A stretch of 64,000 bases of DNA from Apricaphanius iberus (GCA_028564705.1 JAPXFQ010002153.1:806001-870000), one strand, 5' to 3'. Positions 10,990 through 22,850 are shown, numbered from the stretch's first letter. Numbers and translations are program-made. The notes: generated from the letters alone by a model not told the origin.

Positions 10990-12268
10990 AGATTTATTGG
11001 TAGGCTTAGTTCTTGATCCAGCTCAATCAGTAGCTTGTTTACTAAACTAAACTTCTGTCACTCCAGCACATTCCTTTCTCACCTCTGCAAAAGGGTGATA
11101 AATTCCAGACATGGTACGGCAGAAAATGTTTGCCATTTTGAAACTTCACCTTGCTAAAACTTTGTTATACCGTGATAGGAAACTACAGCCCAGACCCAAT
11201 CACAAAAAGGAATCAAACAAGGAAGTCTGCTGGGGTGAAGATGATATTTTAAATATTTCCTTCGCCTTTTCTATGGAATCTAAATCTCCTTTTGAAATGA
11301 CTAGCGTGGAATGTTTCAGCAGCCACACTCATGAAATTGTGGGACTCTGAAAGTTAATGACGAGTTAAAAGTGGGCATTACTTTCATCATTTCAACATGA
11401 GCCTCTTTAAAATTGTACCTATTTTTATTGGCTGTTGCCACATTTCACTTCTAAAAAGAAAAATTAGTTAAACTTGAAAGTTGCAATCTTCTATTGCTTA
11501 AGCCTTTTAGAATTAAACAAACAACATTTACAAGGAACATTTGAAATATGAGTCTTCTTTGTGTTGCTGAATGAAACAAAATACCTTCCTGGTAAAATCC
11601 TGCATTCCGATTTTGATGTTTATACATGCTAGGCTGAATGTAAGTCCACCATACAATATTTGATGTTTGAATAATAATAAATCAAGGTCAACATGTCGGT
11701 CACACTACCTGAACCATAACAAAAAATGCTCCCTTGTCAGCAAAGTCTTTGGGTGACAAATGAAGGACACAATGAAACTGGAACACATGAATGCAATGTA
11801 TTCTTTACTGTTCATATTGTAACAAAAGTTACCTTATACTAAAAAAATATGCACACACCTAGTAGAACACAACTAAGTAGGCTACGACCTGGATTACAGG
11901 AAAGAAAATGTAAGCAATTGTCAATAGAAGTCTCCCTCTTTTGCTTGACCTAAATTGTTCAAATCTAAATTAGCAATAGCAAAGCTACAGGGCCCGATCT
12001 AGTGGCTCTGATATGAAAATCTTGGAAAAAAGATGCAAAGGAATAAAAAACAAACCCTATAAGAATTTGTCAGAGAAACAAAATTAACTCATGCCGTACG
12101 TTGTTTTTTTTTTGTTTTTACAACCCTAACCTGTAAAATTGACTCTATGAATCTCCATGAATCTACAGAAACATGTTAAAAATGTGAATGTCATGAAAAA
12201 GATTCTCCAAACAAAGCAAAAATATTTTAAGTGTTTATTTCCTATAAGCTTGATGATTATGGCTTATA
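10990..12268. other. Unassigned AT-rich DNA
   Basis: No recognised exon or repeat. The 79-codon frame at 11111-11350 has no known motif and no sign of splicing or homology. Confidence 0.4.
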
Positions 12269-13834
12269 CAGACGTGGACAAAATTGTTGGTACCCTTCAT
12301 TAAATCAAAGAAAAACTCATAATAGTCACAGAAATAACTTTAATCTGATAATAATAATAAAAATTATATAAATGTTGACCAATGAAAGTCAGACATTGCT
12401 TTTCATCCATGCTTCAACGGAATTATTTAAAAAATAAATGCCTGAAACAGGCCTGGACAAAAATGATGGTACCCACAACTTAATATTTGGTTGCACAACC
12501 TTTTGAGGCAATCACTGCAATCAAATGATTCCTGTAACTGTCAATGAGACTTCTGCACCTCTCAGCAGGTATTTTGGCCCACTCCTCATGAGCAAACTGT
12601 TCTAGTTGTTTCCGATTTGAAGGGCGCCTTTTCCAGACAGCACGTTTCAGCTCCTTCCAAAGATGCTCAATAGGATTGAAATCAGGGCTCATAGAAGGCC
12701 AGTGTTTTCCTCTTAGCCCTTCTTGGGGGTTTTTAGCTGTGTGTTTTGGGTCATTTTCCTGTTGTAAGATCCGTGACCTGCGACTGAGACCATGCTTTCT
12801 GACACTGGCCAGCACATTTCTCTCTAGAATCCCCTGATAGTCTTGAGATTTCATTGTACCCTGCACAGATTCAAGACACCCTGTGTCAGATGCAGCAAAT
12901 CAGCCCCAGAACATAACCGAGCCTCCCCCATGTTTCACAGTAGGGACCGTGTTCTTTTCTAGATATGCTTCATTTTTCCGTCTGTGAACATAGAGCTGAT
13001 GTGCCTTGGCAAAAAGTAAAATTTTTGTCTCATCTGTCCACAGGACATTCTCCCAGAAGCTTTGTGGCTCGTCAGCATGTAGTTTGGCATACTCCAGTCT
13101 GTTTTTTTTAATGATTTGTCCTCTGGCTCAAACAGCGAAGGATGTTCCGATCTGACACTGATGTTCCTTGAGCATAAAGTTCAGCTTGGATCTATTTTGA
13201 AGTCTTTCTAGACTCTTTTGTTACCATTTGGATTATCCGTCTCTTTGATCTGTCATCAATTTTCCTCCTGCAGCCACGTCCAGGGAGGTTGGCTACAGTC
13301 CCATGGATCCTACATTACTGAATGACATGTGCAGCTGTAGTCACAGAAACATCTAGCTGCTTGGAGATGGTCTTATAGCCTTTACAGTTAACATGCTTGT
13401 CTATGATTTTCTTTCTCATCTCCTGAGACAACTCTTTCCTTTGCTTCCTCTGGTTTATATTGAGTGTGGTACACACCACGTCACCAAACAACACAGTGAC
13501 TACCTGGAGTCCTATATATAGGCCCACTGAGTGATTACAGGATTGTAGACACCTAGGATGCTGATTAGTGGACATACCTTGGATTAACATGTCCCTTTGG
13601 TCACATTATTTTCATTCTTTTCTAGGGGTACCATCATTTTTGTCCAGGCCTGTTTCATGCATTTATTTTTTAAATAATTCTGTTGAAGCATGGATGAAAA
13701 GAAATGTCTGACTTTCATTGGTCAACATTTATATAATTTTTATTTATTATTACTTTTGTCAGATTAAAGTTATTTCTGTGACCATTATGAGTTTTTCTTT
13801 TATTTAATGAAGGGTACAATTTTGTCCACGTCTG
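12269..13834 (-). mobile_element. Complete Tc1-like transposon with IR/DR ends, inactivated
   Basis: A 1566-bp element between TA dinucleotides. Each end has inverted repeats of about 205 bp with an outer and an inner direct repeat. On the left these begin CAGACGTGGACAAAATTGTT (12269) and CAGGCCTGGACAAAAATGAT (12448). On the right the matching copies end at 13652 and 13834. This IR/DR layout is that of Sleeping-Beauty-type Tc1 elements. The transposase inside is broken. Confidence 0.92.
12480..13455 (-). pseudogene. Tc1-like transposase, disrupted
   Basis: Remains of a DDE transposase that would cut and paste its own element. The N-terminal helix-turn-helix is visible (KELSQEMRKKIIDKH, then GYKTISKQLDVS). 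The first catalytic Asp is in LWTDETKILLF near 13030, the second in ENDPKHTAKN and the Glu in NPIEHLWKEL. Damage includes an in-frame TGA at 12902-12900 in the conserved FWG-FAA stretch and at least one frameshift between 13135 and 13315. The last 128 codons (12866-12480) remain open to the family's usual TKY end. It lies between the element's inverted repeats. Confidence 0.9.
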
Positions 13835-13924
13835 TAGATAATGACACCCAAGTTCAGTCTCTGGGGAAATCTGAATATTGTGAAAAAGTCACATTTTGTA
13901 AAATCACGGTGTGACAACCTAATG

Positions 13925-14130
13925 CTGTGTTTCCCAACCACGGTACTCAAGGTACACTGCCCTGCATGTTTTAGATTATACCCTGCTTCAACACACCTGA
14001 TTCAGATGAATGCAGTTAACCAAAAGGCCGTTAATCAGCTATCAACTGAAATCAGGTGTGTTAAAGGGAGGATAAATCTAATACATGCAGGGCAGTGTGT
14101 TTCGAGGACCAGGGTTGAAAATGAGTGGAT
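13925..14130. mobile_element. Palindromic hAT-type MITE
   Basis: The left arm (TTTCCCAACCACGGTACTCA, then GTACACTGCCCTGCATG) and the right arm (CATGCAGGGCAGTGTGTTTC, then GAGGACCAGGGTTG) are inverted copies. The centre ACACACCTGATTCAGATGAA also has an inverted partner. This foldback family is widespread in fish. A partial copy lies at 26449-26605. Confidence 0.75.
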
Positions 14131-15239
14131 TAGGGCAGTGTTTGAGTCTAAACACTTTTAAAACTTCCTGAAGCCTCTAAATCACATATATCACATTCTT
14201 ATCGTTGAGGGCCAAAACAAAGTGAACCAGAAGAACCTGATTTCTTGAAACAATAGTGGCTTTATATGGAGTATCTAGAATAGCCACTACAACCCCCTTA
14301 TAGGTTACACGGTAACACTGATTGTTTAAATTCTGAAAAACTTTAAGGCAATCTTTGGAAATTTCAAATATTCTTGTTACTTTCTTATATTTACAATACC
14401 AACATAATTTCACTCGTACAAGTAATAATGTGTAATTAAATCTATTTTGTGCATCAAGTTTCTTATTTTGGAACAGCCTCACACATGTTTACGAACATAC
14501 GTACGTAAGATTATAAGTAATCTGAGGGTGGAGACTCATATGCCCTGCCTTCATTGTTTCCTTATTTTATTTTATTTTTGAAGTTATTGTCATTTGTTTC
14601 ATGTCATCCTTGTTTGATTGCAATTGTGAATTTAAGGTGTGGCTACTGTAACACCTCCCAAACATCTAATTACCTAACTCCATAAACAGCCAGAAACACT
14701 GCAATGCTAGACTCTGTCTTCTTATGTATTAGTATTTCAAACCCAAGGACAGACAGGACCTCTCCGTTTTGTTGGTGACTGAGGTCGTTTACTAGTTCTA
14801 CACAGATCAAAAACACCTCTGGATAGCTACCTTTGGCTAAATATCTTAAATACATAATTTTTAAATACTGTAACTGATAAATTTACATTTGACACAAGTG
14901 TGACAACATAAATGCTGTATTTCCAACACTGTTTTATTAAACTTCAAGTCTCAAGTGCCTTTGCATGCCTTCTATCTCATGGTAATGCTTGTTAAATAGC
15001 ATCTAAAGAGGGCGCTGAAAGCGCTCATCACAAATATGCTTGACAAAGATGAGACTTGAGAGACTGATCAGTCTTTCAACAGTTGGTTAGGGAAATAATA
15101 CAAATAATGCCACCATGTAAATGTACAGTTGATTATTTCCACAGCCACCCTAATTCTTTGATGTTTTGGTTTTGAGCAAGAGGAAGTGGATGGTGGATCT
15201 ACTGCAGTATCCAACATGATTTGGTCCACTGTGTTAGTT
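14131..15239. other. Unassigned AT-rich DNA
   Basis: No recognised exon or repeat. Minus-strand frames at 14177-14482 and 14670-14855 have no recognisable motif. Confidence 0.4.
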
Positions 15240-15404
15240 CAGCAGATTTTTTTTCCCTTCAAAATGTACTTGTGACTCGAGTTACTGAAATTGTAACGGG
15301 TAATATATTGCTGTACATTCTATGAATAATGTGTTACAGTACTCCATTACTAAAAAAGTAATATATTTCTGTAACCTATTACTTTTGTGTTACTCCCAAC
15401 ACTG
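15240..15404 (-). mobile_element. hAT element terminus, fragment
   Basis: The reverse complement from 15404 reads CAGTGTTGGGAGTAACACAA, then AAGTAATAGGTTAC and AGTAATGGAGTACTGTAAC. This is the hallmark terminus of a common vertebrate hAT family. Only one end is present. Confidence 0.65.
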
Positions 15405-15782
15405 CCTACAGACCTGTGACTTTGAAGAAGAGTCGTGAGATTTGTTTTTCTTCACCAACCCCAAGGTTGCTCCAAACTTAATACTTTTATTATGACACAG
15501 TGTCCCATTGGCGGGGGTTCAATTAATTTTACACAAAATAGTTTGAAAATGATGGATCAAGCAATTTGATCAAGCGCATTGAGCTTAACTCAAGCAAGTG
15601 AGGCCTCAGATGCTTTACATGTTTTTCTGGGTTCCATTTAAAACTCATCCTCCTGGATTAGCAGTTATCAGGCCTGAATGTGGGTAGCAAAATGTATTCT
15701 TTTTACTTTACCTTATGCATTTCTGTCTCATTATGCAAATGAGGAGGGATATATATTTTTCCTGATGAAAATGGAATGGAAA

Positions 15783-15930
15783 AGGAATCAAATCAAACTT
15801 TATTTATAAAGCGCTTTTCAAACAGAGTTTCTCAAAGTGCTTTACAGATTTAAAATGACTCCAAAACCCATACAAAAACCAAAATAAAATCATCGCGACT
15901 ACACCCCCCTCCTAACCCAACCCAACATAC
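15783..15930 (-). mobile_element. LINE 3' end, short copy 1
   Basis: ATCAAATCAAACTTTATTTA, then AAGCGCTTTTCAAAC and AAAGTGCTTTACAGA, is the reverse complement of a fish LINE 3' tail. The same tail occurs at 16112 and 18985. Confidence 0.65.
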
Positions 15931-15949
15931 ACACACAAACACACATAAA

Positions 15950-16105
15950 AGCTTTAAAAAAAGAAAGAAAAAAAAGGGAAAAACAAAACAAATATTTTCT
16001 TGAAGAAAAGGCATGTAATAAGGAAAAAGAAAAATGAAACATACATTCATTCACAAAAATGTACGTATAAGGAAAAGGAAAAACCTTATATATACATTTA
16101 TTTGC
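15950..16105 (-). repeat. Minisatellite related to the one at 9.8 kb, inverted
   Basis: Read on the minus strand, units with TTTTCCTTATACGTACATTT and TTTTTCCTTATTACATGCCT repeat at about 50 bp. They resemble the plus-strand units at 9785-9965. The array sits between two copies of the same LINE 3' tail. Confidence 0.5.
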
Positions 16106-16111
16106 AAAAAT

Positions 16112-16870
16112 AAATCAGATCAAATCAAACTTTCTTTTTAAAGTGGTTTTCAAACTACATAGCTTCTCAAAGATCTTCACAGATTAAAATGACCCCAAAG
16201 AGCACCCAGGCAGCAACAGCTGACCGCCGCTCCTGAGGCAGAGGGTTCCCACAGAGGAAACACCGGAAGGAAGATTAAAATAAGTTAAAATATTAAAATA
16301 AGAAGTTAGTCATGAGATAAAATAGCAGAAAACTGATAGAAATTTGAAGACTGATAACATTTTAAATGATATAGTTTAAAACAATGATAAGATGTGATCA
16401 AATAAAACATGCAGAGCAAATAAACAGATATTAAATAATAATCAGTTAAAAGCTCAACTAAAAATTCTATCAAATAAGACATGCAGAGCAATTAAACAGA
16501 TATTAATAAATAATGATAATCATTTAAAAGATTGGGTAAAAAGGCTAGTCTTGAGCCTGCTCTTAAAAACATGAACATTATCTGTGGCTCTGAGGTCCTC
16601 TGGCAGCCTGTTCCAGAGGTGAGGGCCATAATACTTGAAAGATGCCTCACCATGGGGGTGTGATGACATGGAGACGGCTGTCAGAGGAGCGCAGAGACCG
16701 CAAAGGTTCATATGGTAAAAGCAATTCTAAAAGATAAGAAGGCCCAAGACCATTAAGACACGTAAAAACCATTAAAAGATCCTAAAACATGCCAATGCAG
16801 TGATTTCAAGACCCGTGTAATGTGCTCCCGCCTCCTGGTCTTTGTCAGGACACGTTCTGCTAAGTTTTGT
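16112..16870 (-). mobile_element. LINE 3' portion with reverse transcriptase C-terminus
   Basis: The tail starts at 16112 with the same TCAAATCAAACTTTC block as at 15783. The minus frame at 16711-16520 encodes HPHGEASFKYYGPHLWNRLP then EDLRATDNVHVFKSRLK, a reverse-transcriptase C-terminus. An AT-rich spacer of tandem TTAAATAATAATCA-like blocks separates the two. 5'-truncated. Confidence 0.75.
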
Positions 16871-18004
16871 AGAACTCAAATGCACGTACGAGGAGAAGAA
16901 AAAAACAAAATATATTTATATTTCTGCTTTTATTTTTAATTATGCCACTTTTGGTCTTCCATGGGAAAAATGGTAAAGATAATCATTGGATGGTATTTAT
17001 TTGCGTCCTCTACATCTGCATCAGAATAGTCTAAGCCATGTAAGAAAACACTGCTTACATACACACGTTAAAAAAAGAAGAAAAAAAAAAAGAAAATATA
17101 ACACTGATTACATTTGGATAATTTTGTGATGAAGGCATATAAATAGTTTATGAGGAGGAACAGCATATAATTTTAGAAACCGAATTTCATCATCAATGAT
17201 CTATATTCTAAATTGATCATTGGCAGTCCAGTTGCTTCAAAAAAGACATGGCCCGATAAATCTGTTCCAACGGAAAAGTGGAAATGAAAGGTAGTTTGTT
17301 AAATTTGTCTAACATATACTGACAAAACCAGAAGAACTACATCACCCGGCATTTCCCAGCATAGGGGATAAATGTAACTAGACCGGCTCCACCACGCACC
17401 ACTGCCATCATTACAGTGAGCACCTTTGTTTAGAAAGGAAACATCATATAACGCAGCCAAAAAGAAAGAATTATTTAGGGAGTGTAGATCAAAAGGCATT
17501 GACTGTAGAATGTGTTACCACTCATTCTGGTGACAAATGACAACACATAATGTACTTAACAACACAGATAATCTTTTTAAATGTGTTTTATTTAGTCTAA
17601 AGGTCCAAACCTAGCCAAAATAAAGACATTAACCATCAGTCTCAGTAAACCCCTGTTTTCAACCCAAACCTCCTTGTAGTTATATTTAGTAATCAGTAGA
17701 CAGTTTTATGGGTATCACTTCACCTTTCAATCATATCTTCATGTTATTTAGATGGAAAACAATGTTGTGGAGTGATCCCCTCCAACCTTGATGCCTGCTG
17801 TTGATTTGCACTTTCAAATGTTGCCATAGTCCTGAATGGACACAATGCAGTTTTTTTTATTTTATATCATTAACATGTTCTACTTTCAAGCATGCACTAT
17901 TTTTATTCATTTACATTGTTTACTTATGCCTGATTACTGAGTCTTTATATTTTTGTGTATTCTATATTTTTGTGGGAAAAATTTCTAGCCATGGGATGAA
18001 CAAT
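16871..18004. other. Unassigned DNA
   Basis: A purine-rich block lies near 17080. No recognised exon or repeat family otherwise. Confidence 0.4.
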
Positions 18005-18135
18005 GATACAATTTGTAGTACGGGTGCCTTGCAGCAAAGAGCTCCTGGGTTCGAATCCCACACTTAAGTCTTTCTGAATAAATTTGCATGTTCTTCCTCT
18101 GCATGTGTGAGTTCTCTGGATTCCTTCCACAATAT
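18005..18135 (+). mobile_element. Dispersed tRNA-like repeat with intact B box
   Basis: Contains GCAGCAAAGAGCTCCTGGGT and then a perfect B-box core GGTTCGAATCCC at 18049-18060, followed by GTCTTTCTGAATAAATTTGC and GCATGTGTGAGTTCTCTGG. The same order occurs in the copy at 10775. It is not a tRNA gene: no acceptor stem or anticodon arm is evident. Confidence 0.6.
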
Positions 18136-18984
18136 ATATTATATAGACACATAGATGGATTTTAGGGGTGGCGCCAAATCCAACCCACTGGTGTCATTCT
18201 ATCAAAGGAAAAAACTTTTCTTCTATTTTGGCATGCATCGTAGTCTCTGGGAAATCTGTTTCATCACACAAGTTAAAGCTCTTCGTAAATTTTTGGGTGC
18301 TGGTCAGCAAAGGGAGTTTTTAAGCTAATATGTTTTTCCCATGTTGTCAGCACCTTTAACCCTATCCAGAATTTTGCGAAATGAGCCCAGGTCGTCTCAA
18401 TACCATCAACCAGGCAAGCTCTCAAAATTAGAGTAACAAACATTGCCCGCTGTTTAGACTCAATATCTAGCACACCCTTTCTAGGGTGTCTATAAATTAT
18501 TGTTCTGCTTAATCTTTCATATTATCTTCCCCAAGGTAAATGGAACATAGTTTTCTGTAATGAAATCATTACTCTGTACGGAAATGGATAAATTGTTGCT
18601 ATAGCTGCAATTATATCACTAGGACAATAGGTTGTTCTGCATTTCCCATGGGCTTGTTCCGGTTCAAAGCAGAGAAATATCTTCTGTAGACTGCCGTCTC
18701 TATGATGGTGCGTGGAAAATAACTAGCAAACACTGACAATAACATAAGTGAAAGCATATATAAGGTGCAAAGCTACATTTTGAACACAAACTATAACGAA
18801 CAACAGAGAACTTCTACAATTAAAACAAACACATTATCCATAAGTCTTTGCGACATACAACCGACGCCCGAACAGTTTTTTGTTTTGTTTTTAAAAGTTT
18901 TGTAGCCACAGTAGCCTTTATTTTGGTCTCTTTTCAATTGAAGTCCTGTTACATGTTCATTACTGGATATATGGAAAAAGATAA
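18136..18984. other. Unassigned DNA
   Basis: No recognised exon or repeat. Confidence 0.4.
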
Positions 18985-19135
18985 ATCAATTAATCAAACT
19001 TTATTTATAAAGTTTTTTACCAACTACAAAGCTTCTCAAAGTGCTTTACAGGTTAAAATGACCCCACAAACCCCACCCATCCCAAACCCAAAATAAAATC
19101 ATCATCGCAACTATAACAACCAGGCCGCTCACCCT
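18985..19135 (-). mobile_element. LINE 3' end, short copy 3
   Basis: AATCAAACTTTATTTATAAA, then CTTCTCAAAGTGCTTTACAG and TTAAAATGACCCCAC, matches the tails at 15783 and 16112. It is severely 5'-truncated. Confidence 0.7.
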
Positions 19136-19977
19136 TAAGGAATGTTAGAGTACCCGACAAAGAGTCGTTCCCAATTCTGTAATTTGAGTTACTCAATCCG
19201 ACAGGAATTTTCTTTTCTCTTTTAATGTTTAATAAATAATTTAGAATGGCTCTAAACAGCAAAACTTGGGTTGGAGGTAAGCTACGTGTTAAGATTAGCC
19301 CACGTGTGGTTTAGGCCTGCTCTCAAAGAAACAAAGACTGCTATTGATGGTTCAAAATACAGATCGGTTTAAAGTGGATTGTTTAAGAACAGAACATTAA
19401 TCGTATTAGCCTTAATGTATCAAAATACAAATAATTTTCCATGGGTTGATGACTGTCCATCCAGATAAATTTTAAAACAAAACATTTCTTGATCCAAATA
19501 ATATTTTATTTTTTTCCTTACATTGTTTTTTGGTTTAGATATAAATCAATGGTGCTAATGAGTTAAACTAATCACAGTTAGTAAACTAATTTAGCTTTCA
19601 TTCCAGCATTGCAATATACAGCTTGGTCCTTAAAGCAGATTCGGATCCAGATTCCTCCAGAACTGTGACATCAGAATTTATGGTTTACATTTTATTGCAT
19701 ATTTATCCATTCATTGCTCTTTTATTTTGGTGGGTATTCATTTATTTTGATCAATAGTGTATTTGTTTGTAGGTTGGGTGATTAAAATGTTTTTCCTATT
19801 TTCTTCTTTTGTAAATAAACTTTAGTATTTTGGAAAATCACTGTGTGTCAGTTTGTTCTGCATACATGGGTGGCAAGGTACATTTTCATCAAACGTCTAG
19901 AGCTCATTTTATCTTGTTTATTCTCCTTAGCTTCATCTGGGCATGTGTAAACTATTAGAGACTGAAGTATCTGGCTA
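19136..19977. other. Unassigned AT-rich DNA
   Basis: No recognised exon or repeat. Confidence 0.4.
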
Positions 19978-21219
19978 TTAAAGGGCCTATGTCAATCGTC
20001 ATTTTGCGTCATCGGAGGATTTTTAGCCAGAGGCATAATACTACAGCCAGTATTGAGTGCTAGTTCTGCATGTTTTCACCACGCCCATATGGGGAGGGAT
20101 CGCACTCACAGAAAGTAAAGGTGTTGTGTCCGCCGTCTTTCTGTAGAAGCTAAGCTAACAGGCTCTTGCTGGAGAAAGTCTGAATAGTAGGCTAATAACA
20201 ATGGAAGATAGTTTTGAAGTTGAAATGGCAGAAGGGGATTGTGAAGATGTCACAAAGTCAGCTGGGCTATTGTTGTTATATTTATATCTACTGTAGCATA
20301 CTGTAGGTGGAAATAGTTTGCATTGCTAACGTTTAGCTTACTGTTTTGCAGACAATACCGTCTAACAGCCTACCGTCATTTTATGGAGTGGGTCCTGCAA
20401 GGTGAGAGACTTGGCAAAGGCTGTCGTCTAGTTTTGCCTACCTGTGTTGTTTTGGACATCAGACGAAGATACCCTGCTCCTGACGGTCAATACTGTGGAT
20501 ATCAGGAAACTGCCAAAGCTATTTAAGAGCTTTGAGTGTTAAAAATGTTATTTTATTTACTTTTTAAATAAACGTTATAAATCACATTTGTTGTGTTTGT
20601 TATAAACCTTCAGTGTTGCTATCTTTGAGTATATGTTAACCTAAAGATTGTTTCAGCTTAGAGAAATTGTAATTTCAATTGGAGTAAAAAAAATCATTTG
20701 CAGAGCTGCTAAGCTACTCTTGTTGACATCATCTTTTTAATGAGAAAGTCCAAGTTGTGTAGTATATATTATGCTCACTTTTTTATCCCAAAATAAATTC
20801 TAAAGAACGGAAATAAGCCAGGTAGTCAGTAGTACACTAAGTAATTACTGCAAAATCAGTTACGGTAAACATTCAGCCTTCCTCCACAGGTCTATAATGT
20901 ACAACTTTTGTGTAAACAAGAGTAAAGGGTAAGATGAAGAATTTTGTTAAAGTATTGATATTCACATAGAAATAAATATTCCTCCACCATAGTAAAATGA
21001 TACATGTTAAAATAAACAAGGAGATAAAAACTACTTAGAGCATTAGCCTACCCCCACTCTCCTGTGAAAGCAAGACTGTAGGTGTGGTTTGTGAGTGGCC
21101 TAAGGGCAGCAAAGCAAGTGCATTCTGGGAGTTGTTGTATTTCAGCCACATGAGTAAAAAATACATTTTCTGCTTCAAAAACAATTTCACATTTCTACTA
21201 CATATCTGACCCACTTTAA
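19978..21219 (+). mobile_element. Possible TTAA-bounded DNA transposon carrying a P2X7-tail-like exon
   Basis: TTAAAGGGCCTATGTCAATC begins at 19978. A reverse-complement end TTAAAGTGGGTCAGATATGT begins at 21219. TTAA is the target of Kolobok and piggyBac elements. Between them are a short frame starting MEDSFEVEMAEGD (20201), a splice acceptor and a P2X7 C-terminal-like exon (20353-20526), then AATAAA at 20568. The terminal repeats are not clearly symmetrical, so the borders and class are tentative. Confidence 0.45.
20353..20526 (+). pseudogene. Exon-like fragment with P2X7 intracellular-tail domain
   Basis: After an acceptor-like tract (TTACTGTTTTGCAG) the frame reads QYRLTAYRHFMEWVLQGERL, then GKGCRLVLPTCVVLDIRRRY and PAPDGQYCGYQE, ending at TAA. 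This matches the cysteine-rich cytoplasmic domain of P2X7 receptors (AYR-F--W, R-V-P-CVV--IR--FP--DG-Y-GF), which in fish also occurs in many transposon-borne proteins. The 5' exon at 20201 (EVEMAEGDCEDVTKSAG) stops in frame at about 20290 with no good donor, so the unit is probably non-functional. It has no membrane segments and cannot be a receptor. Confidence 0.6.
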
Positions 21220-22739
21220 ATACACATTCATCTTTCCAGGGGTGAATTATTCCTTTGACTACAGGATACAAGTTACATTTCAGGACAAATGAATACTGTA
21301 TAACACCAACTGTAACATTTTATCATATATATGTCTATCCCAGAAGTTGAAAGCTGTAAAATAGCATGATATAGTCCTTTGAATATAGTCTGATTGCCAT
21401 AAGCAATCCTTTAACTATTCATAGCCAAATAACTGCATTCTTCAAATCCACAACACATTTCAATCTGGAATCTTTGCAGGAGAAACCGTGAGGAAGAGGG
21501 AGGACCATCTGGTAGAATATTTCGAGCACCATTGGCTGGCTTCTACGCGAGCGTCAACCGGTGCGGCCATGTTTGTTCCACTTTGCACAAAGTGCTTCCC
21601 TTGCTCATTTTTTAATGAAAAAATAGTATCCAGTTCCTCTACAACCAATTCAATAGCGGATTCTACGTGAGCGTCAACCAGCGCGACCATGGTTGTTTCA
21701 CTTAGCTGGGCACTTAATACTATCATTGGTCACTGTCACAACTTTACTCCCGCCCCAAAGCACAATGCTGACAAACAATTGGCCACCAAAATATGGGTTG
21801 GAGGTCGGACGGTTTAGATTGGAGCGGTCCAAGATGGATTCCCCTGAGTTCCAAAGCTTGGAGAATGCATCTAATAAAGTAAGGTTTAACCCCCCCCCCA
21901 AAAAAAATAAAAAAATATTATACCCATTTTGAATCGTACTTAAATACAAATGCAAATACAAATAACCCGCCCCCTTTCCCTCAACAAATACAATACCCCT
22001 AATGGATTTCTATGTAACACATGTAAAGCTTTTACTCAGCTGCAATGGATTCACTTGATTGGACTTCCAGGGATATCATGTTGAATAATAACTGCCACAA
22101 CAGATTTACCTATATGTGTTGTCAGTTCAGTGGGACATCTTTATGTCCATTGCTGTTTAGGTTGTAGCTGCAGTGACTGTGGCTTCATCTTGTGAAAATA
22201 CTAAAGATCATGTCAGTTTAGTATAGGGTATGACACAGAGTAAGCACTGGAAAGCACTTCTAACTGTAAACTTCTCAGTTCATGTTATTAAATCATAGAC
22301 GATCTAGAGTCTGGGAATTATTGAAACAAGAACATAACACATGGCAAAAATAGCTGAAATGTTAAATGTGTTGGAACCTGAAGTAAGGATTTAAAAATAT
22401 TTGGCAACTACATAAGAACCGATTCAAGCCAAAAAAAAAGTCACCAAACACATTTTTTAGATTTGTCTTTAAAAAAGAGTCACAACACAGTCTAAAAACT
22501 CAGTACATGTAAATTTTATTCAAGTTCTCGCCCACTCATATTGATTATTATTCTTGTTTAGTCCCTGTAAACATAAATATAAATAAATCCTATAGCATGG
22601 GAATCCTGCAGGAGTCATCTGACCCACGAGAACCTAAAAAAACTGTAAGCCTCTACCAGAGAGCCAAACGGTCACTTGTGGCTGGTTGTAGAACCCCAGA
22701 TGAAAACTCTGATTGTACCTCAATACGGCAAAAGCTTAA
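21220..22739. other. Unassigned DNA containing a short internal duplication
   Basis: The duplication at 21528-21706 is listed separately. A run of nine C followed by ten A lies near 21893. Nothing else is recognised. Confidence 0.4.
21528..21706 (+). repeat. Tandem-type duplication with GC-rich core, about 118-bp spacing
   Basis: TTCTACGCGAGCGTCAACCG (21540) and TTCTACGTGAGCGTCAACCA (21660) each continue into a GCGRCCATG block, a TTGTT-CACTT block and nearby CCAATT motifs. The unit is more CpG-rich than its surroundings. No coding sense is evident. Confidence 0.6.
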
Positions 22740-22850
22740 CATGTCATCCATAATCCATTATATATTCCACTTATCCTTGAAGGGTCGAAGTTTCATTGGG
22801 CGACAGGCAGGGTACACCCTGGACAGGTCACCAGTCCATCACAGAAGCTA
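22740..22850 (-). mobile_element. Fragment of a dispersed fish repeat (distal part of the tRNA-like family)
   Basis: GGGCGACAGGCAGGGTACAC, then CCTGGACAGGTCACCAGTCC and ATCACAG, is the reverse complement of the 'ctgtgatggactggcgacct' block found widely in teleosts downstream of the tRNA-like repeat at 10775 and 18005. Confidence 0.6.

Noticed and set aside
18045..18062. Perfect B-box-like GGTTCGAATCC suggesting a tRNA gene
   Set aside because: No acceptor stem, D arm or anticodon arm folds around it; the surrounding sequence matches a dispersed repeat also present at 10775.
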